Below are positions 46,419 through 57,458 of a stretch of DNA of 64,000 nt, piece after piece. The position numbers and the translations under genes were made by a program. The notes beneath the pieces are model-generated. The model was not told the origin of the DNA. It was given only the letters and a program-made list of their open reading frames with translations, and did no database searches. The stretch is from assembly GCA_039621445.1 (NCBI GenBank), contig CP154954.1, forward strand, positions 68,886,670 through 68,950,669, in the 5' to 3' direction. Position 1 is the first letter of the stretch. Every line of letters starts with the position of its first letter. This stretch comes from Euglena gracilis. Its lineage: Eukaryota; Euglenida; Euglenophyceae; Euglenales.

Positions 46419-47908
46419 TGGAACACGGCTTCACGCCCGAACCGGCGTTCTGGACACAGTTTTCGTATCAGTAAATGATTTTTGGGATATCTTCAAATAT
46501 TTTTGATAGATTTAGGAAATGCTGGGCCTTTTGTGCCATTTCAGGTTATTTCTGACCAGATTTTGAACCGTGTCCATCCTTTTTGACCATTTTGGCTGTT
46601 CGCACAAGGCCTCCCGTTGGCTTTGGACAAATAGGGTGTTCACCAACTCTACGTTGATTGAACACAATAAACATTTGTATTTTTCATCAGCCGTCGAAGA
46701 TGCAGACTCCGACCTGAGCCCCCGCGCCTCTAATATGCAGACTTACAAAATGCATCTTAAGACGTTCAATCGGCGTGGATCTTTTTTGATTGTCCAGTGT
46801 AAGGCCTTTTTTCATTGTACAAAAACAAAATGACGGAGGGCAAATATTTTTTGAGCAAGTGCAAATATTTTTGTCGGCGTGGTGCAAAATTTTTGAGAGC
46901 TTTGGACAAATATTTTTGAGGGCGCTGGGCAAAAATTTTGACTGGTTGGGGCAAATATTTTTGCCAACCGTGGGCAAACATTTCAGACGCTAGGTGTACC
47001 CCCCCCTTATTGTCCCCCCCCCCTTATTGTCCCTGGGCCCCGGCCGACGGGGGATTTTTTGGCCCGGCCAATGAAATTCCTTTGGTACCCCCTTATTGTC
47101 CCCCCCCCCTATTGTCCGGTCGGGCCTCCCGGGGAGAGGTCGGTGGGACAATAAGGGGGGGGGTGGTAAGGGCTCTGGAGAAACTAGGGATCGTCCCCTA
47201 ACCTATAGGCTATTCACTTTGGGGGCCAGGAAATCCAGTCACATCGATAATCCTCGGGTGTCCGGACCTACCCAGGGGGGGGGGGTCGGACCCCCCCTCC
47301 GGCCCTGGTGGTAAGCTTCGCTCTTACTCTAAAGAGATAAGAGCTCAGCGATCCCTCCATATAAGACCCCCCCTTGGGATTTTGGCTCCCAAGTGTGGGT
47401 GGGCATGGTACGTGAAGGTGGGGGGATTATTCAGCCATTTCTTTGGAACGTACTTGGATCTCTATTTGGGGGGGGGGCATCAAGGTGATGCTGTACCAAA
47501 ATATCCCAGCCACCTAGGTGGAGGGGTTGGGGGGATTGGGGGCAAGCCAAGGGTCTTTTCCCAACGTCTGATGAGCAACTCCAGCCCGACATTTGCCGGG
47601 CATAGAAGGCAATGATCATGGACGTTGCGCTCATGCGCACCAGCTATACATTGCGCACATGCGCAATGCATTTCTGTCGTATGCCTGGGTGAAAAGGTGG
47701 GGTGGCGAGCTTTTTAAAACACTTTTTTGGAGCCCAAAACTGTTTCCTCGGCTGTGATTCCCAGGTTTCATCTGGCATCTGTTCTTTTCCAAACAGAAAT
47801 TTTCCGACTTTCAAAAGTTGGCCAAAAAGAAGGGCCCTTCAGGCATGCTGAACTGCGAAGCAAGTGGGAGGAACCTCTGGCACTGGCGGTTGGGCTCACG
47901 ACGCATAG

Positions 47909-48060
47909 GACAAGACCCGTCTCGATATGAAGATGGTAGTGATCATTCACACACCAGGGGGTTGGCTTCTTGTCCCAGGCAAGGCTTTCCTCCATTTTGG
48001 CTCTGTTCCTGCTGCTTCCAGGACTGCTCTCTCAATCCATAGTGATAAAAATAAAAATTG
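47909..48060 (+). CDS. Candidate exon, unrecognised (plus-strand gene)
   Basis: 152 nt between acceptor CGCATAG and donor GTAAGT, reading DKTRLDMKMVVIIHTPGGWL and then LVPGKAFLHFGSVPAASRTA. Other frames contain stops or lack splice sites. Possible membrane-protein segment; no family recognised. Confidence 0.4.
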
Positions 48061-48200
48061 GTAAGTTTTGGGCCACTGTGCAATGGGCATGCTTTTGTAG
48101 GATGGAAATTTTTGAGTTATATTGTGTTAAAGTGCAATAGAAAAACAAAATTTAACATTCTAAAACAGCCCCCCCCCCCATTATGTACCTCCCCCCCAAT

Positions 48201-48455
48201 CAGGGTTCTTTTTAAGTTAGAAGACCCCCCCCCCCTGGGGAGGGGGGTGGGTGGGTGGGTCCGTGCCAGACCCCCCCCGGGGGGGGGGGTCCCGCGCCGG
48301 AGGCGCAGGGTATACCTTTTGGGCGCGAAGCGCCGAAATTTTTTGAAATTTGCCTTTAACAGGCCCGATTTTGGGGGGGGGTCCCGCGCCACCCTGGGTG
48401 GGTGGGGGGGGGGACCTCCCCCCTCCCCCCCCTGGGGGTCTTAAAAAGAAGCCTG
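48201..48455. mobile_element. CAGGG-family element
   Basis: 255 bp, starting CAGGGTTCTTTTTAAG and ending CTTAAAAAGAAGCCTG. Both flanks read CCCCCAAT (48193-48200 and 48456-48463). It is itself embedded in a larger C/G-run repeat whose arms carry ATTATGTACCTCCCCCC and its complement. Confidence 0.9.
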
Positions 48456-49155
48456 CCCCCAATTTTGGCATCCCGGGGGGAGGTACATAATGGGGGGTGC
48501 ATGGTATTTTCATTGCGCATCCACACAATGGGCAACCATATGTAGAATGAAAATTCAAGAGTTATATTGCGCCATGGCATAGTAAAAATACGATTTCAAA
48601 AAAAATCTAAAGCATGGAACAGTATGAACATCAGAGGGGATAGAGCACAAAATGCAGGACAGGTGAATGGAAGCCTTCTCCTGGTCATATTGTCTTGAAA
48701 TTGGCGCAACAGGGGGGGGTGTTAGGATGGTAGATGTTGACATTACACCCACACGCAATGTGTTTTATTTTTTGTGATGAAAATAATTGTTGTGCCATGG
48801 CGCAATTGCGCAATGGAATTCCCTCGTTTCATTATTTGGCGCTTTGGGTTCTTGCACACTGGGCCCTGGGAGTCCTGTGTCTGTAGATTGTAGAGTTGTT
48901 TTCGTCCCAGGCCCTGGGGTGCAGGGACACACTGTTTTCAGATGTCCTGAACCCCAGGCTTCGGTGTTCGAAAACAGAACTTTTTTGGGACATTGCGTGT
49001 TGACGCAATTTTACAGTCACTTTCAAAGCTAAGTGAGAGTTGGCCCGCCTGGGGGGGGGTGGGCCCAAGAGGACAGGAGATGGATTTTTATGTGTCTCCA
49101 TTTGATGTTTGTGTTTTTTTTAAAAAAAAATTGATTATTCTTTTATCTCTCGCAG

Positions 49156-49331
49156 TTTTTCTAATGTTATTTGCCGATGAGGTGCGTCGAGTGCATTCCG
49201 TAGCACAGGAGTTCTTGCAATCACATGGCTTGCGCTTTGCCCAGCCAGAAATGGAGTGCAGGTCTGCCTCATGGGAGAAAATTAGAAATCTCAGTATAAT
49301 TTTCAAGGGCAACAACTGCGTTCAGAACCGG
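49156..49331 (+). CDS. Candidate exon, unrecognised
   Basis: 58 codons between CTCGCAG and GTATGA, starting FLMLFADEVRRVHSVAQEFL and ending NCVQNR. It looks protein-like (mixed helix), but no domain is recognised and the phase does not join directly to 47909-48060. Confidence 0.4.
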
Positions 49332-52300
49332 GTATGAACAGCATTCCATTTTAAATTCGTTTGAAAATTGTCCCAATGCACCCTAACCCCCTTGAATGGT
49401 TTTTTTTTTAAGAGTGACTGATTAATTTCTTTTGATTTCACACTGTTTACTTTTACTTTGCCCATGATTTATACTGCTTAAAAGTCACGGGTTGCCCTCC
49501 ACAGGCAAGAATTTGAGACAATCTGCCCATGAGGGCACCGTGACTACCGTACCCCCCCCCCCGAGTTAGTCACCCCCCCCCATTGGTCACCTTTGGGCCC
49601 CCAGGCAAAAATTTTTTTGAAGGGAAATATTTTTCTTTGGAAAAAACGCCGAAATTGGCCGTTGCAGTTTTTTTTTGCTGGTTGCCATCCATGAAAAGTG
49701 ACTTGGAATGCCCCCAAAAACAACCTTGAAACCCCCCAAGACTTGGGGTAGGGGGCAAAATTTGGGCATAAATTGCCCCCCCCCCCCCCCGAGTTAGTCC
49801 CCCTGGCCGAATTTCCCTTCGGGGGGGGGGGGTAACAAACGCGGGGGGGGGGGGGCACGGTGCTAGCAGCCGACAAATACCGCGGGTGGGTAATTGCCGC
49901 GGTGACAATTACCGCGGGGTATGGCAACATGTATAACAACGTAACATGCTTTCTGCCAAAAAGAACAAAAGTGAATATTTTCATGTGTATAAGTCAAATA
50001 TAACATGTATAATAATATATTATATTATTATTAATTCTTGATTCTTAATTATATTATTATTATGATAATTATTAATTATATCCATATATATATATATATA
50101 TATACATATCTGTATAAGTCAAATTATCGGTTTGTTTTCCAAAGCATCAGATACACGACAGAGAAAGTTTTCACAGTTTTCAGCCGACCCTTTCACGATC
50201 CTAATTAACTGCTGGAGCAAAATGCTGCCGAGCAATGCAACACGCTAAAATGGCCACGATAAAGCCCGCGCAATAATTACCCACCCATGGTATTTGTAGG
50301 TCCCCAGTATCCTACGGTTCACCATGTGGTCACCCATGACCCAGTCACAGGTACCAATGCGGGCACCTGCAACCAACACGTGCCAGGTGAAAAAATCACG
50401 CAAACCCATTTTTTTTTTAAAAAAAAGAAGGTCTAAATCACATAAAATCACGTGAAGCACGTTTTAGAGTCGCCGGATATTTCCATTGATGAGCAATATT
50501 GGAAAAAGCGATGGTTTGGGGGGGCACTGGGCTGAAGGAGCCTTGCCCAAGGCTGTACGGGAATCTCCGAAACCCCACAGGTGGTGGGTGGGTGGGGGGT
50601 CGACCCACCCCCACCTCTGGGGGGGGTACAACCACCCCCAGCAGATTTTCCCGTGCAGCCCTCGCCTCGTCTCCCCCAAAAGGCCCACCTCCCCACTGAT
50701 GTGGACTTCAGGCAATTTTTGGTTTTGCACAACAAGTTGAGTCTTGTGCTGCCAGTGTGGGTCACCCCCCCCCTCACTTCGTGCATTGCACTGCTAGGGC
50801 CACTGCAATTATCGTGAAGTGAGGCCCGTATTTACCAATTAATTGTGGGTCCAGGAATTCTCGGAATGTCCCCCCATTGTTGTCCCCCGGCCTCATGATT
50901 GAGGGTTTTTTGGCCGCTCCTTTGTTTTCTCTTTGCACCAGGTGTTGATCAGTGCAAGCTATTTTTTCCAAAGCAACATGCCTGGCGGTTGTCACAACTT
51001 CCCAGTGGCCTGGACAGGCCCGGCGGCCCGACCCGGCCCAGCCTGGCCCGGCCGGCGGTTTGCCAGGAAACCTGGAAACCTCATGGGTGGTGGGTGGGTG
51101 GGCAGGGGTTTTCTTAAGCCGGAGGGGACCCTATCCCCCCCGGGGGGGTCCAGCCAGCCAGCAGGTTAAATCCAGCCAGCAGCCCAAATTCGGGCTGGGA
51201 GCCCCCCCCCCCCGGGGGTCGAGTGAAATAAAGTTGGGTCCAGCCCGGCCAGAGGCCGGGCCAGCCAGGGCCGGGCCAGCCAAATGGGTTGCCCAGCTCA
51301 CCTATCCCTGCATTTTTTCAGTAATTAGGCTGTTCCTCCAGTCCCAATCCAGCCTTGATCTAGCACCATCCATCAAATTGTCGAAAATGGCAAACATTTT
51401 TCAGAAAATTTTGTTTTCATTGACCCAGCCCAGCCCAGCCCCCTCCAGCCCCGGACCCCCCCCCTCCAGCCCCGGACCCCCCCCCCTCCCCCCCCCTATA
51501 CCCCCAGGGGGGGGGTCCAGTCAGCAGCTCATTTCCAGCCAGCAGCCTTTTTGCCAGCCGGAGGCTGGGCCCCCCCTGGGGTCCTTAAGAAAACCCCTGT
51601 GGGTGGGGGGGTCAACACACCAGGTGGGGGGGCGGCGGCAAAAAAACCCGGCTCAAAGCGCCAAAAAAGATTTGAGGGGGCTCAAACAGTGCCAAATCTG
51701 CGTTCTCAGGTGGTGTTTTTAAAATCCAAACAAAGCGCCGGGGAATTTTTTTTTGGATCTAGGGAATGGACCCTTCCCCTTCCCCTTCCCCTTCCCCTTC
51801 CCCTTCCAGACCTTTCCTCGGCCCGGAAGGGGAAGGGGTTGAGGCTCTTCATTATCCAGGACCAGCAAGGAGTAGCACACTTCATGGCTGAAGAAAATGT
51901 CAACAAAACATTTGGAAACTCAGGAACCCTGAAAAATCCAAATCGTTGACATTTGCAGTAATGGATGCCTGCATGGGCACCCATGAAACCCAAAAACGCC
52001 CAAAAAACGGCATCTGGCACTGGGGTGGGGGGGGGCACAACACGGACCCTTGAAAAACGCGACGCAAAGAAGACACAAAAAAAAACGCGAAAAAAACGCA
52101 CATGAGCACCAAAGGTGAATGCAAATCACAAGTAGAATCCTTCAAACGCTTCCACCTCATAAAAATATACAATTTTTCAGCAAAAAAATGCAAAATGGAC
52201 ATAAAATTTTGGTCTCAGGGGAAAATTAGGGCAAAAATGAGGAAATTTTGTTGTTGAAAAAATTTCCACCCCAAAAAAATGTGTGGAAAAAATGCAAGAA

Positions 52301-52449
52301 AAACACAAAAGAGCACAAAGAAGCGCAAATTTCGCAAAATCAAAAAAGCAAAAAAAAACCACAAAAATGTGGTCTGTGTCCCCCCCTGCTGGCAGGGAGA
52401 GCACCCTCACCCTCCCACATGTGCCCCCCAATTGCTATTTGGTCTCTAG
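49332..52449. other. Intronic/intergenic repeats
   Basis: C-run palindromes at 49550-49570 and 49780-49860, AT-rich arrays at 50010-50105, and GGTGGTGGGTGGGTGGGG blocks at 50580 and 51080. Also contains the element 51103-51599 and a CCCCTT array at 51773-51806. No confident gene. Confidence 0.5.
51103..51599. mobile_element. CAGGG-family element, larger variant
   Basis: 497 bp, starting CAGGGGTTTTCTTAAG and ending CTTAAGAAAACCCCTG, a perfect 16-bp terminal inverted repeat. Both flanks read TGGGTGGG. The interior has CCAGCCAGCAGCC-like repeats unlike the other members, so only the termini are shared. Confidence 0.9.
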
Positions 52450-52646
52450 GACAGCCCTGGCAATTCTAGGAAGGCTGCTGCAAAAAGCATCCAGAAGAAC
52501 CTCCAAAAGATGTCCGCTTCGAAAATTTTAGGATTCGCTGGAGAAAATGTCTTTACAAATCCAACTGCACACAGAAAAGTTGACCAAATTTGCAAGCCCA
52601 GCCATGCGCTGAAAAACGGGGAGTCGCTCCGAAAACACCAGTCATG
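52450..52646 (+). CDS. Candidate exon, unrecognised
   Basis: Open frame after acceptor TCTCTAG reading DSPGNSRKAAAKSIQKNLQK, then MSASKILGFAGENVF, to a stop near 52646. The donor is unclear. Basic, helix-rich. Nearby 52827-52918 reads RATELRFTTSVTYFSIVVLA, a possible membrane helix, without clear splice ends. Confidence 0.3.
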
Positions 52647-53985
52647 AGCAGCTGTTGTTGTGGTTGTTGCGGGCGGCACCGTTTTCACAAGTCAATTTTC
52701 ACAATTTTCACAAGGCGTAACAAGAGCAAGCAGAACGGCAGGTTGACACAGGTTCAACAAGATATTTTGTCTCACATTCTTTTCCGAGAAAGTGTGTGGT
52801 ATGGCGGTGATCCCTTTTCATTGAGGCGGCCCTGGGTGCATCCCAGTTCCGGGCAACTGAGCTGCGGTTCACCACCAGCGTCACATATTTTTCAATTGTC
52901 GTGCTGGCCATTTTCACAGTTGTGTTCAGGCGCCTTTCCTCATGCCAATGTGAAAACAGACAAGACCTGTCAGGATGGTGGCCATTGTTTGCTGATATTT
53001 TTTTCTGGATCTTTTCTCCACAGGGTTTCTCGCTTGCAGGGTTCTTTTGAACTCGCCCCCCCCCCCCTCACGCTGAAAGGGAACACCCGAAACCCCATGG
53101 GTGGTGGGGGAGGTCGACCCCCACCCCCATCCCAGTGGGTCAGACCTCCCATCACCAAGCATGCAACCTTACAGGTTGTTTTCCCGGACAACAGAATTTG
53201 CAACACAATTTCAACAGGATTTGCAAAACGTTCAATTCAGAACCAACTCAGGGTTTAGGACATTTCACAATGGAGCATGGCATCGGGGGATTATGAATAT
53301 TTGCGGAAACCACAAAATGGTCATTTTAAGTTTGATGGATTTTTGTAAAAATTTCTGAAAAACTTGCCAAAATGTCATTTTTAGGCCATTTTTGGCCCAA
53401 GACAGTGCTCTTGTGGTGAATTTCACGGCTGAAGTTCACCCTTGGGCCAGGCATTGAAAGAATGCAAACAAAGTTGCAGAAAAGTCGGGCAAGGATGGGT
53501 TGGGACATCCATCTGTCTCCCTCTCCTGTCAGTTTCATCTGCGTTGTGAGTGGCAAGCCAGCGGCATCCGGCGAAGTTCAGGATAAGTAACTTCCTATGC
53601 ATTTCCTATGACAGCGAAGACCCACCCCAAATAAGTGTCAACTTCTCAAATTTGTTGGTAGGAATGTGGCAGCGCTATTGAAAAATGTTTGGCATCAGAA
53701 AAAAAAACCTATCAAAAACCACAATTTCATCTTCGGTTTCATCTCGCCCATACCCATACTCACCCATTCCACCTATACACCCACCCACACCCAGACCACT
53801 CAATTTACCCCCCCCCCCCACAGGTGGTTCGGTGGTGGGGGGGGGGTGGGGGTTTACCCACCCACCATGGCACTTCACATGGGAAATTCTTTCACATGGG
53901 AAAGACATCGATCGGCCAGGGCTGGCTGGCCAGCCCCCCCCCCCCCATTGGGGGGGGGGGGCTTGTATCTCTGGCTGTACCTTAG

Positions 53986-54249
53986 TGAGCTGGGCCTTGT
54001 GAACAGTTGTTGGCAAAAAGTTGGCAAACATGGACAAAGAATGAAAAGAAACAGGCAGCCTGCCGATACTTGGATAAGCAGCCATAAAAAAGCACAACAA
54101 ATCAATCACTGCACTCAATTGTGGAATTGTGGATCACTAAACAATCACTCAACTACACTCTACGGACGGTGTTGCAAGAATTGTGGAAACAGTTTCCCTC
54201 CATCTATTATAATTAGTCCATTATACTCGGATTTATTGGTGGACCCTGG
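53986..54249 (+). CDS. Membrane-protein gene, exon a
   Basis: Open to the donor GTGAGT at 54250 in phase 2; the start is uncertain (acceptor CCTTAG at 53985, or a later AG). It contains YGRCCKNCGNSFPPSIII and ends LLVDPG. Linked by phase to 54343-54429. Confidence 0.45.
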
Positions 54250-54342
54250 GTGAGTTATTCAGTTGCAAGGTCACATTCATTGGGCATGTTCTGACGACCT
54301 TGTTATTTCTTGGGTAGCTTTTACCCTAATTGATTTCAGCAG

Positions 54343-54429
54343 GTGGACCAGGGATTCAGTCCCTCATGGACCAGGAGGAGGGTGGTCTGTGCCAGAGGGT
54401 ACCTCGTGGATGTCCAATCCAGATCACAG
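54343..54429 (+). CDS. Membrane-protein gene, exon b
   Basis: 87 nt, phase 2 in and phase 2 out. Reads WTRDSVPHGPGGGWSVPEGT and ends NPDH. Acceptor CAGCAG, donor GTGAGT. A Gly/Pro/Trp-rich, probably non-cytosolic segment. No family recognised. Confidence 0.5.
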
Positions 54430-54466
54430 GTGAGTTATTAGCACCGTAATTTGACAACCCATTCAG

Positions 54467-54763
54467 CCGCCGAACCCCCCTGCCAATCTTGTCAAAGCCG
54501 CCTGACGCTGGGTCTGATCATGCGTTGTTTGATGTATGGCTGGTTTCAGCATCCTGGGTTTGCACTGGGCACCCAGAAGAGCCAGTGGACCAGACCAAAG
54601 CAGAAAAGAAAGACCAATTTAAAAAGAATGGTGCTACAGTATTCTTTCTTTTTTGGGGACAAACAGACAATGGCGATGGACCATTGAGATTTGAATTCCC
54701 CATTTCTTATGCACCATTTTTAAAATTAAATTACATTCAGGCTGCACAAAGAGACAACAAAAG
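54467..54763 (+). CDS. Membrane-protein gene, exon c
   Basis: 297 nt, phase 2 in and phase 2 out, fully open in the frame set by exons a and b. Contains DHALFDVWLVSASWVC, NGATVFFLFWGQTDNGDG and LRFEFPISYAPFLKLNYI. Acceptor ATTCAG, donor GTGCAA. Confidence 0.55.
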
Positions 54764-55403
54764 GTGCAAATCTGATGGTTCCAGAACAAATACCATGTGA
54801 ATTAAATATTGTGTGCTTCGCAACCTCTTGGGGGTCCCTTCATCGCCAGCGTTATCAACTCCACAAGGGGTTGCATTTTGGAGTGGGCAGAGTCCCCTCC
54901 AGCGCCGAACACATATGGCATAAAGTGGAGCCCCCACACTTATTGTGGGGTGCTGTGGGGATGGTGTGGGGGGTGGTGTGGGGTGTGTCTGGGGTAGCGT
55001 GGGAGGCGCTCGGAAATATTAGGCGTTTCATGCCCTTGGTTGCACAGGCAAGGATCTTGTTAATTTAGTTCTGGGGGGGGGGTCCTGGGGGAGCCCCCCG
55101 GACGAGGCCAAAGGCAGAGTAAGTCAGAGAATGACACTCCATTTTACGCTGTCATTCGCCCTGAAAGCATCAATGGCCAGAAAATGGCCTTTTTCAAGAA
55201 CTTGAAGGTGGCTGTGTCTTTGGAATGATCCACCAGACTCAAAATGTCCCCCGGTGGGGTCCCAATGGTGCAAGGAGCCCCTCCCCTCCCTTGGGCTTTC
55301 CTGAACTAGGAAAGGACCGGTGTGCATCTCATTGGGGAAGGGGGTGTTTTCTTTCTTGCTCAGCCCGTCTTTTTTTTAATATTTTCTACCGCGTTGACTT
55401 CAG

Positions 55404-55556
55404 GGGCTCCTCTGCCGCCTTCCATTTCGTCCCCTTCAGTTTCCTCACAGCCCTGCTGGTCACAATCCGCCTCCCCTGCCTCCACCCAGCGCCATTTGAT
55501 GAGTCACGTTGGGTTGCAGTGCAAATCAGACATCCCACAACAGGCATTCTTTCAAG
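55404..55556 (+). CDS. Membrane-protein gene, exon d
   Basis: 153 nt, phase 2 in and phase 2 out. Contains FHFVPFSFLTALLVTIRLPC, a hydrophobic stretch, then DESRWVAVQIRHPTTGIL. Acceptor ACTTCAG, donor GTTGGT. It joins exon c in phase, though a further exon between them cannot be excluded. Confidence 0.5.
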
Positions 55557-55623
55557 GTTGGTCACTGGGAGGAGGGGTTGGTCCCCCCGCGATAGAAGGA
55601 GCCCTGTTTTGTTCCTCTTTCAG

Positions 55624-55679
55624 CGAATTGTCAAAAAGAATTGACCCTAATACTGACCTCTTCCAAATCAGGTCCCCGG
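55624..55679 (+). CDS. Membrane-protein gene, exon e
   Basis: 56 nt, phase 2 in and phase 1 out, reading ELSKRIDPNTDLFQIRSP. Acceptor CTTTCAG, donor GTCTCA; the following intron (55680-55716) is only 37 nt. Confidence 0.5.
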
Positions 55680-55716
55680 GTCTCAAAGAAATCTTTTGTC
55701 TGTTTTACAAACACAG

Positions 55717-57458
55717 ATTGGGCTGTCAAGATGAAGTGCCGTGATCTCGAAGTTGTTTGGGCATTATTTTCCTTGTCGTTTTGCTGGGCAGGGATGCTAG
55801 TTGCCCGTCTGATTATTTTTGGAGGATGCTGCCATCAAACGGATGGGATCAGTTTGATTGTTGAACGATGGCATTGTTATTCTGATCAGGGGGTTTTCTT
55901 AGTTGTGGACCCCGGGGGGGAGGGGGGGTAGGGTGGGTGGGTCCGGCCGAGCCCCCCCCCCCCCCTGGGGGGGGTCCCCCCGGAGGGGGGTGGGATATAC
56001 TGAAGGCGCCAATTTTTTTTGAAAAGTGCTATTTTTAGCACTTTTTGCGATTTTTCGGCCATTTTTTGTGGGTCCCCGGGACCCCCCAGGGCGCCGGCCG
56101 GCGAATGGCGGTAGGCTGGAGGCTGCCTAGTCGGCCGACTAGTCGGCCGACTAGCCAATTGGTTGGCCGACTAGGCCTGGTCAGCAGCTAGTCGGCGAGA
56201 CAGGGGGGGGGGTCCTGGCTAGTCGGCCGACTAGTCAGCGAAATACCCACTCTAATGTACTAACGGGTCAAAACCGCCGACTTTTAAGCCCCCCCATGAA
56301 GAAAATTGTATGCAAACTGGTCGGTGGCTAGTCGGTGGTCATAAAAATGGTCTGTGGCGGACCGAAATCACCCAGAAATGGTCCGGACAGGTCCAAATAA
56401 GTGCCTTACACCAACATAAACACCCTCAGATGGAAATCTTTGGTCGGTGGGGGTAGGTGGGCCCTTGATGGGGGTCCGGAGGGGTAAAAAAACCAATGAT
56501 GAAACAGGGATTACGGAGGGGGCGGTGGGGGGGCGGAGCCCCCCCCCCCCCCGCCAATGCCAAAATGAGCCACAAAAACGACTTGGCCCCCGAGTATGTT
56601 GCCAACATAGAAGGAATTTTGTTATTTGAGGGGGGGGGCCGCCTATGTCAAAATTTCGCACAAAAAGGACTTAGCCCTCCAAGTATGTTGCCAACATAGA
56701 GGGGATTTTGTTATTTGAGGGGGGGGTGGGGGGCGGAGCCCCCCCCCCCCGCCTATGCCAAAGTGAGCCACAAAAACGACTTAGCCCCCGAGTATGTTTC
56801 CAACACAGAAGGGATTTTGTTTTTTGAGGCTCGGATGGGGGTGGAGGGGGGAGTTTTCTGCCTCTCGTGATGCAGAATGCTTGCATTTCTAAAGGATTTT
56901 CATGATCCCTTCCATGTTGGCAATATACTTGGAGAGCTAAGTCCTTTTTGTGCAAATTTTGACTTATATTGAAAATCCAATGGGGAGAGGTGTTCTTTTG
57001 CCAAAAGTGGCCCAAAATGGACATTTCCCCCCAAGTTTTTGCATATTCACCTCCGATTGGGGGGTTCTGGAGCCATTTGGGTGGGTTTTGACTGGTGTTG
57101 AGGTGATTTGGACAAAATTTTTTTTCGGGGGGGCTTAAAAGTCGGTGGTTTTGACCCGTAAGTATATTAGGGTGGCTAGTCGGCAGACTAGCCAGGACCC
57201 CCCCCCCCCTGTGTCGCCGACGAGCTGCCGACCAGGCCTAGTCGGCCGACCAATTGGCTAGTCGGCCGACTAGTCGACCGACTAGCCAGGACCCCCTCCC
57301 CTCCAGCCTACCGTCTGCCACCCCCAGGGGTTGGGTGGGTGGGGGGGGGGACCCCCCCTCTCCCGGTCAAAAAAAAATGATTCTGATTCTGATCCTGAAG
57401 GACTGGTGTGGAGAATGTGTGGTTTGTTTCATGCATTTTTGCTGTGCTATTGCTTAAG
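55717..57458 (+). CDS. Membrane-protein gene, exon f, split by the CAGGG-family element
   Basis: Part 1 (55717-55886) reads DWAVKMKCRDLEVV, then a membrane-like helix (WALFSLSFCWAGMLVARLII), and ends RWHCYSD. The element 55887-57379 and the second target copy 57380-57387 follow. Part 2 (57388-57458) reads SDPEGLVWRMCGLFHAFLLC and ends at donor GTGTGT in phase 2. Deleting element plus one target copy leaves 80 open codons and a phase that fits the exon at 58124. The element ends are not GT-AG, so ordinary splicing at its borders is not evident. Confidence 0.6.
55887..57379. mobile_element. CAGGG-family composite element inserted in a coding exon
   Basis: 1493 bp, starting CAGGGGGTTTTC; the right end is AAAAAAAAATG. 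Both flanks are ATTCTGAT (55879-55886 and 57380-57387). The outer parts resemble other family members (GGCGCC, TAGCACTTTTTGCGATTTTT). The interior is bounded by roughly 180-bp inverted arms at 56107-56290 and 57125-57313 built of TAGTCGGCCGACTAG motifs. At 56570-56840 it holds three tandem units with TATGTTGCCAACATAGA-type hearts. Confidence 0.85.

Larger units (their letters stand above)
42901..47908. other. Repeat field without recognisable genes
   Basis: Holds a tandem duplication at 43150-43610/43861-44345 and GGCAAATATTTTTG-type repeats (44500-44590, 46840-46985). It also holds the CCGGCGTTC palindromes at 45.4-46.5 kb, C/G-run blocks with CCCTTATTGTCC (46998-47165), and the GTGGTAAGCTTCGCTCTTAC block at 47308-47352. 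Long open frames here are repeat artefacts. Confidence 0.6.

Noticed and set aside
46196-46426. A pair of matching protein-coding frames on opposite strands
   Set aside because: They are mirror images produced by the perfect palindrome.
49156-49331. Reverse-transcriptase-like exon because of LMLFADE
   Set aside because: The YxDD-type context and neighbouring RT motifs are absent; left as unrecognised.
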